Of a stretch of 64,000 nucleotides of DNA, positions 10,729-19,560 are shown piece by piece. The stretch lies in NCBI RefSeq assembly GCF_030818695.1, contig NZ_JAUTAR010000001.1:1048501-1112500 (forward strand), given 5' to 3'. Positions within the stretch are counted from its first letter, which is position 1. The number at the start of each line of letters is the position of its first letter. Made by a program: the position numbers and the translations under genes. The stretch comes from Chryseobacterium sp. SORGH_AS_0447 (GTDB taxonomy: Bacteria; Bacteroidota; Bacteroidia; Flavobacteriales; Weeksellaceae). The notes beneath the pieces are model-generated. The model made no database searches. It had not been told where the DNA came from and saw only the letters and a list, made by a program, of their open reading frames with translations.

Positions 10729-12570
10729 CTACTGTGTTGAAAACTTACTTTTAATAAAGTTAAGAAAAGTACTATTTCTTGCATCTGCATCTCTTACAAC
10801 TGCATCTATATCCCACATAAAAATACCTATCGGTATTGTGACTTTAGGTCTTAATGAGATGGCAACTTCAGTTTCTTTATAATATAGTTTACCACTTGAA
10901 TACAATTCTGTAAATGTTCCGGATAGTGCAAGCTCAATTTCATCATTAAATTCAATAATTCCATAGTACCAAATACGTTGCACTTTATTATTGTAGTATT
11001 TCATTAAGTTTCTTGCACGAGTTTCTAACTGATTTATGGTTTTTTGGTTCTCATACTGATCAACACCACGTTTTTTCAATTCTACAATTACAACGTCAAA
11101 GGGTTTATCTTCATTAGGATTATTTGAGAAAATGAAAGCGAAATCTGGTCGGTCAATATCCCTCAATACCTCTTCACCTTCCACCAGATAAGTTACTAAT
11201 TCAGACATTTCTCTATCACTTAAAGTGACTTCATAGGTCATATATTTATCGTCCAATAACCAAGAATTATTTTTATAAATATCATTTATTAAATTCTCTT
11301 TAAGAAACTTTCCATCTTTACCTTTTGTCGCAATTATTTTATGAAGGTAAGATTCAGAATCTTCTTTAGTGGAATCTCTAAGTTTTTCTATTGTTAATTG
11401 TCGAAATAAAATATATTCAGTTAATGCTCTATCTGAAATTTCTAAAGATTTCTTGAACTGTTCATCTGTTAATGAGTGAGCATCCAATAGTTCTTTTTGA
11501 GCTTTAAAAAACTCTTCTTGAGCATCTTTTAATATGTCATTTCTTTTTAAATATCCAATATTATCAACATCAAAATATCCATTTAAATGAGGATATCGGT
11601 TAACCAAGCTTTCTCGAATGGCGGTATTTGTTTTCTTTACTCTTGGTATTCTTTCCTCGATTAATCTTGTAGCTTCCTTTCTAAATACTTTTTGAATTTC
11701 ACGTAATTCTACTTTAGTTAAAGTCAAGTTTTGTCTTGAAGCATCTACTTTTCCTGTGAAAAAATCTGAGAGTAGTAGAAATACCATTTTATAACTTGTA
11801 GGTATATTTTCTTCGGCAATAATGTCAACTTTGACAGTTCTGTTATCAACTGATATTGCAGATGTAAGTGACGTGTCATTCGGTTCAACTTCTTGAATTG
11901 AATAATATAGTTGAAATTTATCGTAAAGATTCAAAGATGAATCAATTTCCACTAAATCCATTTTTGGAATATCATCAGTTGAAAGTATATCGTTATATTC
12001 TTTATCACCAATTTTCGTATTAATATTTATGAAAATACTTTTTCCAATTATTTTTAACTGGAAAAGTCTAGAATAAAATTCATCTAAAATTTTTGATTTC
12101 AGATTTTTAGGAAGAAGAAAGTCATATGTTGCAACTTTTTGGAGTAAGCAATTTTGCATAAATAAAACTGTTCCGGAATTTGAATTTTCAACATTATTTA
12201 TTTTAAAATCTTTTTCATCAAAACCTTCTGAGAATGTAAATACTCGTTGTTTATTTTTTTCAAAAATGCTTTGAACTAAAACCTTTTCAAAATAGCATAG
12301 ATAAACTAATCTTCCTAATCCTTTATGAGAACTTTCTTCAACATCAAATAAATTTGAAAATTTTTTGTAACGCCAATCGTCAAAGCCCAGACCATTATCT
12401 GAAATACTAATATTCAACGTTTCAGCCCTGTTGATAGCATCAATAGAAATATTTATATTGATTTCATTTGCTTCTGCATCTAATGCATTACTGATAGCCT
12501 CGAAATAAACCATTTCCAAAGATGAACTACCAAAAAACATTTTAACCGCTTGATCTAATTTTACTTTCAT
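10729..12570 (-). CDS. GHKL (Hsp90-like) ATPase fused to a PD-(D/E)xK nuclease-like domain
   Basis: The N-terminal third shows the Bergerat ATP-binding fold: N-box FEAISNALDAEA (about 23-34), G1 box ISDNGLGFD (about 57-65) and G2 box HKGLGRLV (about 82-89). A helical middle region (about 280-420) resembles a transducer or linker. The C-terminal region carries RPDFAFIFSN (about 473), then PFDVVIVELKKRG (about 493-505) and a QLETRARNLMKYY helix, which fits a PD-(D/E)xK nuclease core (D, E-x-K, then Q) of the Shedu or restriction type. ATP-driven opening and closing of a dimer clamp that controls a nuclease is a reasonable reading and would suit a stand-alone defence effector, but that is inference. 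It is a 613-residue single gene with its own terminator, between abiH and the S24 cassette. I know of no named system with exactly this architecture. Confidence 0.7.
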   Translation of the reverse strand: MKVKLDQAVKMFFGSSSLEMVYFEAISNALDAEANEININISIDAINRAETLNISISDNGLGFDDWRYKKFSNLFDVEESSHKGLGRLVYLCYFEKVLVQSIFEKNKQRVFTFSEGFDEKDFKINNVENSNSGTVLFMQNCLLQKVATYDFLLPKNLKSKILDEFYSRLFQLKIIGKSIFININTKIGDKEYNDILSTDDIPKMDLVEIDSSLNLYDKFQLYYSIQEVEPNDTSLTSAISVDNRTVKVDIIAEENIPTSYKMVFLLLSDFFTGKVDASRQNLTLTKVELREIQKVFRKEATRLIEERIPRVKKTNTAIRESLVNRYPHLNGYFDVDNIGYLKRNDILKDAQEEFFKAQKELLDAHSLTDEQFKKSLEISDRALTEYILFRQLTIEKLRDSTKEDSESYLHKIIATKGKDGKFLKENLINDIYKNNSWLLDDKYMTYEVTLSDREMSELVTYLVEGEEVLRDIDRPDFAFIFSNNPNEDKPFDVVIVELKKRGVDQYENQKTINQLETRARNLMKYYNNKVQRIWYYGIIEFNDEIELALSGTFTELYSSGKLYYKETEVAISLRPKVTIPIGIFMWDIDAVVRDADARNSTFLNFIKSKFSTQ

Positions 12571-12664
12571 GATAAATAATTTCCAATGTAAAAATATAAA
12601 AATTTATTACTTAAAATTTTAGAATAAATAAGAGTTCTCAATCTAAAATTGTAATTTGCAAATA

Positions 12665-13441
12665 TTAAAATTTAGAAACTTTATCATCTAATTTTTTAAT
12701 GTCACTTCTCAATTCTAAAAACATATCCTTCAAATTATAATTTTCGAAATTATCCGGTTCAAAATCCTCTGGAAATATACCTGATGCATACTGCCAAATT
12801 TCAACAATTTCTCTCAAAGGAATATCATAAGGGTGATAAAATGAATTGTCAGAAGTCACCGTTACAGATTTTTCATTTCTACTTTTAAATCTTTTATAAG
12901 AGATACCATCATTAAGCGTTACAAAAACATAACTCTTGTTTGGTTTCAATTCCTCCATATTTTCAATATACTTTCCAATAATAAAAGAACCGTCTTTAAA
13001 AGGAGGCATTGAATCTCCTTTTGCCGGAAATGCCCGGTGTTTTCCATTAGTGAGAAAGGGTAATGAAATCCTTTGTAAACTTTCAATATATTCTGGATCA
13101 CTATAACCAGACAAATATCCCATAGATGCCTTCTGAGGAACAATTTCAATACTGTTGTTTCCTAATTTATCAACCACAACGGGCAAAACAATCCTATTAT
13201 CAGGGAGTTTCAAAACATCTTCTAATGGATATTTTCTGATATCGACGGTAAGAAGTAAATCGATACTTACATTGAAATACTTTGAAATTTTGATTAAAAC
13301 TTCATACGGTGCTTCTGAACGACCGTTTTCATATTTAGAATAACGGTCCCGACTGATGATAAGAATTTCATCGGCAAAACTCTGTTGAGATAATCCTTTC
13401 TTACCTCTCAAAAACCTTATGTTATCTGCAAAAATTGACAT
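12665..13441 (-). CDS. XRE-family repressor with S24 (LexA-like) peptidase domain
   Basis: Residues 1-65 form a helix-turn-helix of the XRE type (NIRFLRGKKGLSQQSFADE, YSKYENGRS), and the C-terminal half is an S24 autopeptidase with nucleophile Ser144 in GDSM and general base Lys183 in GISYKRFK. The cleavage site region reads KASMGYLSGY, with Met-Gly where Ala-Gly is typical. Such proteins repress SOS-like genes and cleave themselves when RecA filaments form. I chose ATG at 13441 (258 aa); a longer TTG start at 13462 would run through the operator. It is divergent from the polymerase cassette, and two direct repeats span the short gap, so it most likely represses both directions. The minus strand carries TATATTTG at 13467-13460. 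Confidence 0.88.
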   Translation of the reverse strand: MSIFADNIRFLRGKKGLSQQSFADEILIISRDRYSKYENGRSEAPYEVLIKISKYFNVSIDLLLTVDIRKYPLEDVLKLPDNRIVLPVVVDKLGNNSIEIVPQKASMGYLSGYSDPEYIESLQRISLPFLTNGKHRAFPAKGDSMPPFKDGSFIIGKYIENMEELKPNKSYVFVTLNDGISYKRFKSRNEKSVTVTSDNSFYHPYDIPLREIVEIWQYASGIFPEDFEPDNFENYNLKDMFLELRSDIKKLDDKVSKF

Positions 13442-13498
13442 TGGGACAAATTGTACCGACAAATATAATAATTTTGGGACAAATGGTCTCTAATTTTG
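13441..13498. promoter_or_regulatory. Divergent control region with direct-repeat operators
   Basis: TTGGGACAAAT occurs at 13441-13451 and again at 13474-13484, each followed by a similar NGT, a spacing of 33 bp or about three helix turns. A weaker copy (GACAAAT) lies at 13458-13464. Promoter -7 boxes overlap: TAATTTTG at 13491-13498 for the polymerase genes and TATATTTG on the minus strand at 13467-13460 for the repressor. The repeats are visible; binding by the S24 repressor is inferred. Confidence 0.6.
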
Positions 13499-13502
13499 TA
13501 AC

Positions 13503-14657
13503 GTGAATCGAAGTATTGTACATATGGACATGGATACTTTTTTTGTATCCTGCGAGAGGCTTAACAACTCTCAACTTCACGGTATTCCTCTAATTATCGG
13601 AGGTGGAGACCGTGGAGTTGTTGCATCCTGTTCCTATGAAGCAAGGAAATTTGGTGTGCGTTCAGCCATGCCAATAAGGATGGCACTTCGACTATGTCCG
13701 GATGCAAAGGTAATTCGTGGTGATTATGAAATGTATTCTAACTTATCCCATACCGTAACAGAAATTATCCAACAGAAAGTTCCAGTGATGGAAAAGGCAA
13801 GTATAGATGAATTTTATCTGGATCTGTCAGGAATGGATAAGTTTTTCGGATGTTATCAGTGGACAAAAGAAATTGCATCGGCTGTCACTAAAGAAACCGG
13901 ACTTCCAATAAGTTTTGCTTTATCGACCAATAAAACAGTTTCAAAGATAGGTACAGGCGAAGCAAAACCGGTTGGAAGATTAGAAATTCAAGAAACGGAA
14001 ATAAAACCTTTTCTAAATCCATTATCCATTAAGAAGATTCCAATGGTTGGCGATAAAACATTTCAGTTATTGTCAAGGATTGGAATTCGTACTATTCATA
14101 CATTATCTGAAATGCCGGTACTGGTTCTTCAACAAATGATTGGTGTAAACGGGAAAGAACTTTGGAAGAAGGCGAACGGTATTGATGAAAATCCCGTTGT
14201 ACCTTATTCCGAAAGAAGATCAATCTCAACAGAGGCCACATTTACTAATGATACAATGGATATTATCGAATTAAAAAGACTCATATCCGGGATGGTCGAA
14301 AAATTAGCCTATCAATTAAGACAGGAAAAATGGCTGACTTCAACAGTAACAGTTAAAATACGGTATGCCAATTTCGATACTGAAACTAAACAGTGCAAAG
14401 TACCTTATACATCCGCTGATCATACTTTGTCAAGAGTTGCCCTTGAACTTTTCAATAAGGTTTACACTAGAAGAATGAGACTTAGATTGATAGGAATCAG
14501 ATTTACAGGACTTGTGCATGGTAATCATCAAATGAATTTGTTTGAAGATACCGAAGAGCAAATGAGTTTATATCAAACAATGGATTATCTAAAAAACCGA
14601 TTCGGAATTGATGCGGTTGGTCGTGCTTCGGGTTTTGATTTGGAAAATAAACGCTAA
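13503..14657 (+). CDS. Y-family DNA polymerase (DinB/UmuC type)
   Basis: This is a complete 384-residue translesion polymerase. Catalytic motifs are HMDMDTFFVSCERL at the N-terminus (Asp9) and SIDEFYLDLSG (Asp102, Glu103), and a thumb and little finger follow. QMNLFED near residue 343 is a beta-clamp binding motif. It bypasses DNA lesions at the cost of mutations. The start is GTG at 13503, only 5 bp after the TAATTTTG box, so the message may be leaderless or start further upstream. It is divergent from the S24 repressor and followed 13 bp later by a DnaE-type polymerase, the usual layout of an inducible mutagenesis cassette. All catalytic residues are present, so it should be active. Confidence 0.93.
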   Translation: MNRSIVHMDMDTFFVSCERLNNSQLHGIPLIIGGGDRGVVASCSYEARKFGVRSAMPIRMALRLCPDAKVIRGDYEMYSNLSHTVTEIIQQKVPVMEKASIDEFYLDLSGMDKFFGCYQWTKEIASAVTKETGLPISFALSTNKTVSKIGTGEAKPVGRLEIQETEIKPFLNPLSIKKIPMVGDKTFQLLSRIGIRTIHTLSEMPVLVLQQMIGVNGKELWKKANGIDENPVVPYSERRSISTEATFTNDTMDIIELKRLISGMVEKLAYQLRQEKWLTSTVTVKIRYANFDTETKQCKVPYTSADHTLSRVALELFNKVYTRRMRLRLIGIRFTGLVHGNHQMNLFEDTEEQMSLYQTMDYLKNRFGIDAVGRASGFDLENKR

Positions 14658-14670
14658 AAATCTTTCAATT

Positions 14671-17600
14671 ATGTTTTTGAATTGTCATTCCTACCATAGT
14701 CTACGTTACGGTACTTTATCAATCGAAGAATTGGTAAAACAGGCAGATGAATTAGAGATCAAACAATTGGTATTAACCGATATTAATACGGTTACCGGAA
14801 TTTATGATTTCAAGAAAGGATGTGAAGCAGTAGGAATTAAACCTATTGTAGGAATGGAAGTAAGAAAAGATGGTAAACTTCTTTATATAACCATCTCAAA
14901 AGAGTTTTCAGGCATCGGTGAAGTGAATAAAATGATCACAGAGTATAATTGTAAAAATAAAGAACTTTCAGAGGTTGCGCCGGAATTTAGAAATGTTTTT
15001 GTGATCTATCCTATGAGTAATATTCCACCTATATTGAAGGAAGATGAATTTATAGGTGTACGGATCGATGAATTGAATTTTTTAATCAGACCTGAATATA
15101 AAAAACATATTTCTAAAATGGTGGTTCTTCATTCTGTAACTTTCGGGACTGATGAAGAATATGAATTACATAAAATTTTACGGGCAATTGATAATAATAC
15201 ATTACTTTCAAAATTAACAAAGAAAGAAATTTGTAGGCAATCTGAATATTTTATTTCTGAAAAAGAACTTCTTAAAATCTTTGAAAGATATCCTGAGATT
15301 ATCAGCAATACGAAAAACATTCTTGATGCATGCCGTTTTGAGTTTAATTTTAAACAAGTTAAAAATAAAAAGTTTTATACCAAATCTAAAGAAGAAGATT
15401 TGAAACTTCTCAGCCGATTAGCATATTCGGGTCTGGAAAAAAGATATGGATTAAATCATGAGATCGCAAAGAAAAGAATTGAAAAGGAATTAAAAGTAAT
15501 AGATGAACTTAATTTCTGTTCTTACTTTTTAATTACGTGGGATATCATCTGTTACAGTAATAGTATGGGATTTATGCATGTGGGTAGAGGAAGTGGTGCG
15601 AATTCTATTGTAAGTTACTGTTTAGGAATTACTGACATTTGTCCTTTGGAACTGGATCTTTATTTTGAGAGATTTCTCAATCTTAACCGAAAAACACCAC
15701 CGGATTTTGATATCGATTGGTCTTGGCAGAACAGGGATACAATATTGGAATATATTTTTGATCGATATGGAAGAGATCATGTTGCATTTTGTGGAACTAA
15801 TGTTGAGTTTAAATACAAATCAATTTTTAGAGAAGTAGGAAAAGTATTCGGTTTGCCCAAGGAAGAATTGGATGACCTGGCTACAAAACCGATGAAAATT
15901 CATGACCGAAATTCGGTTGTGCAAATGGTTCAGAAATATGGTAGATTATTAGAAAAGTACCCTAATCAAAGGAGTATGCATTCCTGTGGGATCTTAATCT
16001 CCGAAGAACCAATTACCCATTATACAGCACTTGAAATGCCACCGAAAGGATTCCCGATTGTTCAGTTTGATATGAATGTGGCAGAAGATATCGGACTTGA
16101 AAAATTTGACATTCTTTCCCAAAGAGGTTTAGGAACTATTAATGATACCGTTAATCTCATTAAAAAAACAAGAGGAATTAAGGTTGATATTCGTGATACA
16201 GCATTGTCAAAAGATGAAGTAAAGTGCAATGAGTATTTAGCAATAGGAAGAACGATCGGCTGTTTTTATATTGAATCTCCAGCAATGCGCGGATTGTTAA
16301 GACGATTGAAATGTGATAATTACCGTACGCTTGTTGCTGCTTCATCCATTATCAGACCGGGAGTTGCCCAAAGCGGAATGATGAGAGAATACATTTTCAG
16401 ACACAACAATCCGGATAAATTTGAATATTTCCATTCCGTATTCGAGGAAAATTTAAATGAGACTTACGGGATTATGGTTTACCAAGAGGATGTAATTAAG
16501 ATTGCACAGTATTTTGGGGGATTATCATTAGCTGATGGTGATATCTTGAGACGGGCAATGAGTGGAAAGGGAAGATCACTAAAAAAACTTCAACAGGTGA
16601 AAGATAATTTTTTCAATTCCTGTAAGAGAAAAGGACATTCGGAACAATTAACTACCGAAGCGTTCAGACAGATCGAGTCTTTTGCCGGATATTCTTTCTG
16701 TAAAGCCCATTCAGCATCTTATGCTGTAGAAAGTTATCAAAGTCTTTATTTAAAAGTATATTATCCTTTAGAATTTATGGTTTCGGTGATTAATAATCAA
16801 GGCGGTTTTTACCGTACCGAAGTTTATATTCATGAGGCGAAAATGTCAGGAGGAAATATTCAGGTTCCATGTGTTAATTTAAGTGACTTTCAAACAACAT
16901 TAAAAGGAACAGATATCTATTTGGGATTGATGTTATTAGAAGGATTGGAAACAAAAGTAGCACATGATATTGTAAAGGAACGTGAAATTAACGGAGATTA
17001 TAAATCATTAGAAGACTTTATAAGACGAATTAATATTGGGATTGAAACGATACAGATTCTAATTTTTATTGGAGCATTCCGGTTTACTTGTAAACCAAAA
17101 AATGAATTGCTTGTTGAAGCAAGATTACTATTAATAAATTTTAAACCTGAGAATAGAGGGTTAATGTTAATTGAAGAACCTGTTCAGGAATTTAAACTTC
17201 CACAACTTAAAAGAGAAAATTTCGAGGATGCATTTGATGAAATTGAGTTAATTGGATTTCCGGTTTCATGTAGTCCTTTTGATTTATTAAAGACCAAATA
17301 CAGAGGATCAGTATTTGTAAAAGACTTGTTGAAATTTCATAAAAGACAGGTAAAGATGTTAGCATATCTTATTTCCAGAAAACACGTTCCCACTAAAAAA
17401 GGAACGATGTATTTTGGGACTTGGATCGATATCAACGGTGATTATTTTGATACCGCACATTTTCCCAATAGTTTAAAGGAATATGATTTTCAGGGAGGTG
17501 GTTGTTATTTATTACTCGGGACGGTTGAAGTTGATTTTTACTTTCCTACCATTACTATTCATAAAATGGCAAAGATGCCGATGATCCCCGATCCCCGGTA

Positions 17601-17727
17601 TTCTTATGATAGAGAAAAACAATATGATATTCACCGTCAAATTAAAGAGGATGTGAGTATGACTTTTAGGAAACCGTATCCTCAGGAACATGAAATTGGA
17701 CTACCAAGGAATAATTACTTTAGATAA
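14671..17727 (+). CDS. DnaE-type DNA polymerase III alpha subunit (short, error-prone/ImuC-like)
   Basis: The protein starts with a PHP domain (NCHSYHSLRYG, then LTDINTVTGIYDF and PIVGMEVR), followed by the C-family polymerase core with catalytic aspartates in PPDFDIDWSW (about residues 344-353). The conserved block YQEDVIKIAQYFGGLSLADG lies near 610, and a helix-hairpin-helix and OB-type C-terminus follow. At 1018 residues it is shorter than the replicative enzyme (about 1150-1500 in this group), like accessory DnaE2/ImuC polymerases that extend past lesions with a Y-family partner. I chose ATG 14671 because an upstream in-frame start would overlap the Y-polymerase gene and add residues unlike the family. 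It is co-transcribed with that gene under the S24 repressor. Confidence 0.9.
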   Translation: MFLNCHSYHSLRYGTLSIEELVKQADELEIKQLVLTDINTVTGIYDFKKGCEAVGIKPIVGMEVRKDGKLLYITISKEFSGIGEVNKMITEYNCKNKELSEVAPEFRNVFVIYPMSNIPPILKEDEFIGVRIDELNFLIRPEYKKHISKMVVLHSVTFGTDEEYELHKILRAIDNNTLLSKLTKKEICRQSEYFISEKELLKIFERYPEIISNTKNILDACRFEFNFKQVKNKKFYTKSKEEDLKLLSRLAYSGLEKRYGLNHEIAKKRIEKELKVIDELNFCSYFLITWDIICYSNSMGFMHVGRGSGANSIVSYCLGITDICPLELDLYFERFLNLNRKTPPDFDIDWSWQNRDTILEYIFDRYGRDHVAFCGTNVEFKYKSIFREVGKVFGLPKEELDDLATKPMKIHDRNSVVQMVQKYGRLLEKYPNQRSMHSCGILISEEPITHYTALEMPPKGFPIVQFDMNVAEDIGLEKFDILSQRGLGTINDTVNLIKKTRGIKVDIRDTALSKDEVKCNEYLAIGRTIGCFYIESPAMRGLLRRLKCDNYRTLVAASSIIRPGVAQSGMMREYIFRHNNPDKFEYFHSVFEENLNETYGIMVYQEDVIKIAQYFGGLSLADGDILRRAMSGKGRSLKKLQQVKDNFFNSCKRKGHSEQLTTEAFRQIESFAGYSFCKAHSASYAVESYQSLYLKVYYPLEFMVSVINNQGGFYRTEVYIHEAKMSGGNIQVPCVNLSDFQTTLKGTDIYLGLMLLEGLETKVAHDIVKEREINGDYKSLEDFIRRINIGIETIQILIFIGAFRFTCKPKNELLVEARLLLINFKPENRGLMLIEEPVQEFKLPQLKRENFEDAFDEIELIGFPVSCSPFDLLKTKYRGSVFVKDLLKFHKRQVKMLAYLISRKHVPTKKGTMYFGTWIDINGDYFDTAHFPNSLKEYDFQGGGCYLLLGTVEVDFYFPTITIHKMAKMPMIPDPRYSYDREKQYDIHRQIKEDVSMTFRKPYPQEHEIGLPRNNYFR

Positions 17728-17877
17728 AATTGCTCAGGTATGAATATTACTTAAAGTTTTTGATTTATATCTTGATATCTTTTCTACCTATTTTTGTTTA
17801 ACTAATTGTATCTATCTGAGAATTACGGGAAACCGTATTATCTTATTATTTATTTTTTGTTATTTTGCAAAAATATT

Positions 17878-17912
17878 ACGACGTGTTTTGTCGTCAGCTA
17901 TAAATATATTTG
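17878..17912 (+). promoter_or_regulatory. Promoter with overlapping inverted repeat upstream of the ImmA/IrrE pair
   Basis: ACGAC (17878-17882) and GTCGT (17890-17894) form an inverted repeat that covers a TTTG element (17887-17890). TATATTTG follows at 17905-17912. The spacing (14 bp) is short for the consensus. An autoregulatory operator of the downstream pair is plausible. Confidence 0.4.
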
Positions 17913-17973
17913 ATTGTTAGATATAATTATCGCTCGAAGTCAATTCATTAGTATTAAAAACTAATACCGTAAC

Positions 17974-18378
17974 ATGAAATTGAATTTTAGCAAGAATAAA
18001 GATTGCTTAGCTATTGAAAATATAAGTAAAAACTCTACAGATAGAAGTTTTGTGAAAAATTTTAATAAAAGGTATAATGCTAATTTATTGAAACCAACTA
18101 TTAAAATATGTAAAAAATTAACGTTGGCAGAAAATGCTTATACTTATAATATGGTTTCTTCCGCTGATAACAAAATTGAATTATTATCTGGAGTAAAGAA
18201 AAGTGAACCAACTGTTTTAAAACTTAGAGTTCAAGATGGATACAGAAAGTTTTTTCATTTTTTTTGTAAAAATAGTGAGGAGGATTTTTCTTTGAATAAA
18301 GATTGGGTGGGACAATTTAATGATGTGTGTAATATTTATATCTACGAGATGAATAATCATGATTACTCAAAAGCTTAA
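17974..18378 (+). CDS. Small hypothetical protein paired with an ImmA/IrrE protein (toxin-like)
   Basis: This basic 134-residue protein has no signal peptide or membrane segment. I do not recognise it. The middle part (KLRVQDGYRKFFHFFCKNSE) and the C-terminal WVGQFNDVCNIYIYEMNNHD suggest a small alpha/beta fold. It ends 2 bp before a gene with an ImmA/IrrE metalloprotease domain, an arrangement seen in HigBA-like and other toxin-antitoxin pairs where the small upstream gene is the toxin. The short lysine-rich protein, the coupling and an upstream inverted repeat fit that reading. It could equally be a phage-type regulator controlled by the protease. The coding call is firm and the role is inference. 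Confidence 0.7.
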   Translation: MKLNFSKNKDCLAIENISKNSTDRSFVKNFNKRYNANLLKPTIKICKKLTLAENAYTYNMVSSADNKIELLSGVKKSEPTVLKLRVQDGYRKFFHFFCKNSEEDFSLNKDWVGQFNDVCNIYIYEMNNHDYSKA

Positions 18379-18380
18379 AG

Positions 18381-19454
18381 ATGAATACATTCGAAACCAA
18401 AATAGAAATATTTAACCCTATTGATTTGCACAATACAATAGGTGAAGAATTGTTGGAAATGTTCAATGAGAACAAATATTCTTTTGATATTTTAAATTCG
18501 TTAAATATCTCAATTGAGAAGCCGAAGGAAGTATTAAAAATTAGTAAAAATAATATAAGTAAAATAGCAAAGTTTACTAATAACGATTTTCTTTATGATT
18601 ATTTAATTAATTTTCAGGAAGACTATAAAATATCAAAGGATAATTCTGAATCGGAATACAAAACATTAAAAAAAGTTTATTCAAAAGTAAAACATCTCGA
18701 GAATTTTATTTGCGATGAGAATTTTGATGGAATGGATAAGTTGGAAGATATTGCATTATTTTTAGAAATTGATGATGAAAAAAATATTTTTCAAGAAGTA
18801 AACGATAATATTGCATTATATAAAATCTCTAATTTTCAGCCAGATAATTTAAACTTATATGCATGGCTTAAAAAAGGTGAGAGGGATTTTAGAAAAAATA
18901 CTTTTCCAAAATATAATAGTCAAGAATTAAAATTGTGGATTACAGGTAACGAATGGAAAAATAATATAAACAATCTTAAATATTTTCTGCAGCTTCCAAA
19001 AATTTTATCGGAATTTGGTGTTGCATTGATCTTAACACCGTATCTAAAAAAAACAGTTTTTGGATGTGTTCGTTGGTTTGAAGGTAGACCTGTGATTCAA
19101 ATATCTGATAAAGGTAAGAATTTAGCTAATCTTTGGTATGTGTTATTTCATGAACTTGGTCATGTAATTAAGCACGAAAATGATGAAATATTTGAAGGTA
19201 ATGATATAAGCAAAAATCAAGTAACAAAAAAAGAAAAAGAAGCGAATGAATTTGCAAGTTTTCATTTATTTAACGGTGATTCACTGAGAAAATTTATATT
19301 TTCTAAAAAAGGACAAACATTAGATGATTCATTTATCGAGAGTACTGCAGAAAAATATAATGTTAATATTTTATTTTCAGCTTTATGGGCACAGAAGGCC
19401 CAGATAAAAGGTATAAGTTATTATAAATATATCAAGGAAGCATCTTTTAAATAG
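18381..19454 (+). CDS. ImmA/IrrE family metallopeptidase, antitoxin-like
   Basis: The zinc-protease motif HELGHVIKHE lies near residues 256-266, and a downstream Glu-rich helix (KKEKEANEFASFHLF) matches the third zinc ligand region of ImmA/IrrE (COG2856). The N-terminal 130 residues are helical (around ISKNNISKIAKFTN) and probably carry a helix-turn-helix, as in HigA-like antitoxins fused to this domain. Family members cut repressors or antitoxins to start stress or mobile-element responses. At 357 residues the length suits the fused form. It is the second gene of a two-gene unit and is followed by a strong terminator. Self-regulation through the inverted repeat near 17880 is possible. Confidence 0.85.
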   Translation: MNTFETKIEIFNPIDLHNTIGEELLEMFNENKYSFDILNSLNISIEKPKEVLKISKNNISKIAKFTNNDFLYDYLINFQEDYKISKDNSESEYKTLKKVYSKVKHLENFICDENFDGMDKLEDIALFLEIDDEKNIFQEVNDNIALYKISNFQPDNLNLYAWLKKGERDFRKNTFPKYNSQELKLWITGNEWKNNINNLKYFLQLPKILSEFGVALILTPYLKKTVFGCVRWFEGRPVIQISDKGKNLANLWYVLFHELGHVIKHENDEIFEGNDISKNQVTKKEKEANEFASFHLFNGDSLRKFIFSKKGQTLDDSFIESTAEKYNVNILFSALWAQKAQIKGISYYKYIKEASFK

Positions 19455-19492
19455 TTTACCTATAAGAAATATTAAGAATGTAAAAAAAAATG

Positions 19493-19520
19493 GGCTGTCT
19501 CAAAAAAGAGACAGCCTTTT
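19493..19520. terminator. Bidirectional terminator between convergent genes
   Basis: GGCTGTCTC (19493-19501) and GAGACAGCC (19508-19516) form a 9-bp perfect stem with an AAAAAA loop, with T after it and an A run before it. It serves the ImmA/IrrE unit on the plus strand and the small membrane protein gene on the minus strand. Confidence 0.85.
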
Positions 19521-19560
19521 ACTTGTATTAATTTTTTATCAATTATTGGGGATGGAAATT

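Noticed and set aside
13442..13462. Upstream TTG start for the S24 repressor
   Set aside because: It would place the first codons within the operator repeat; ATG 13441 fits the HTH family start better.
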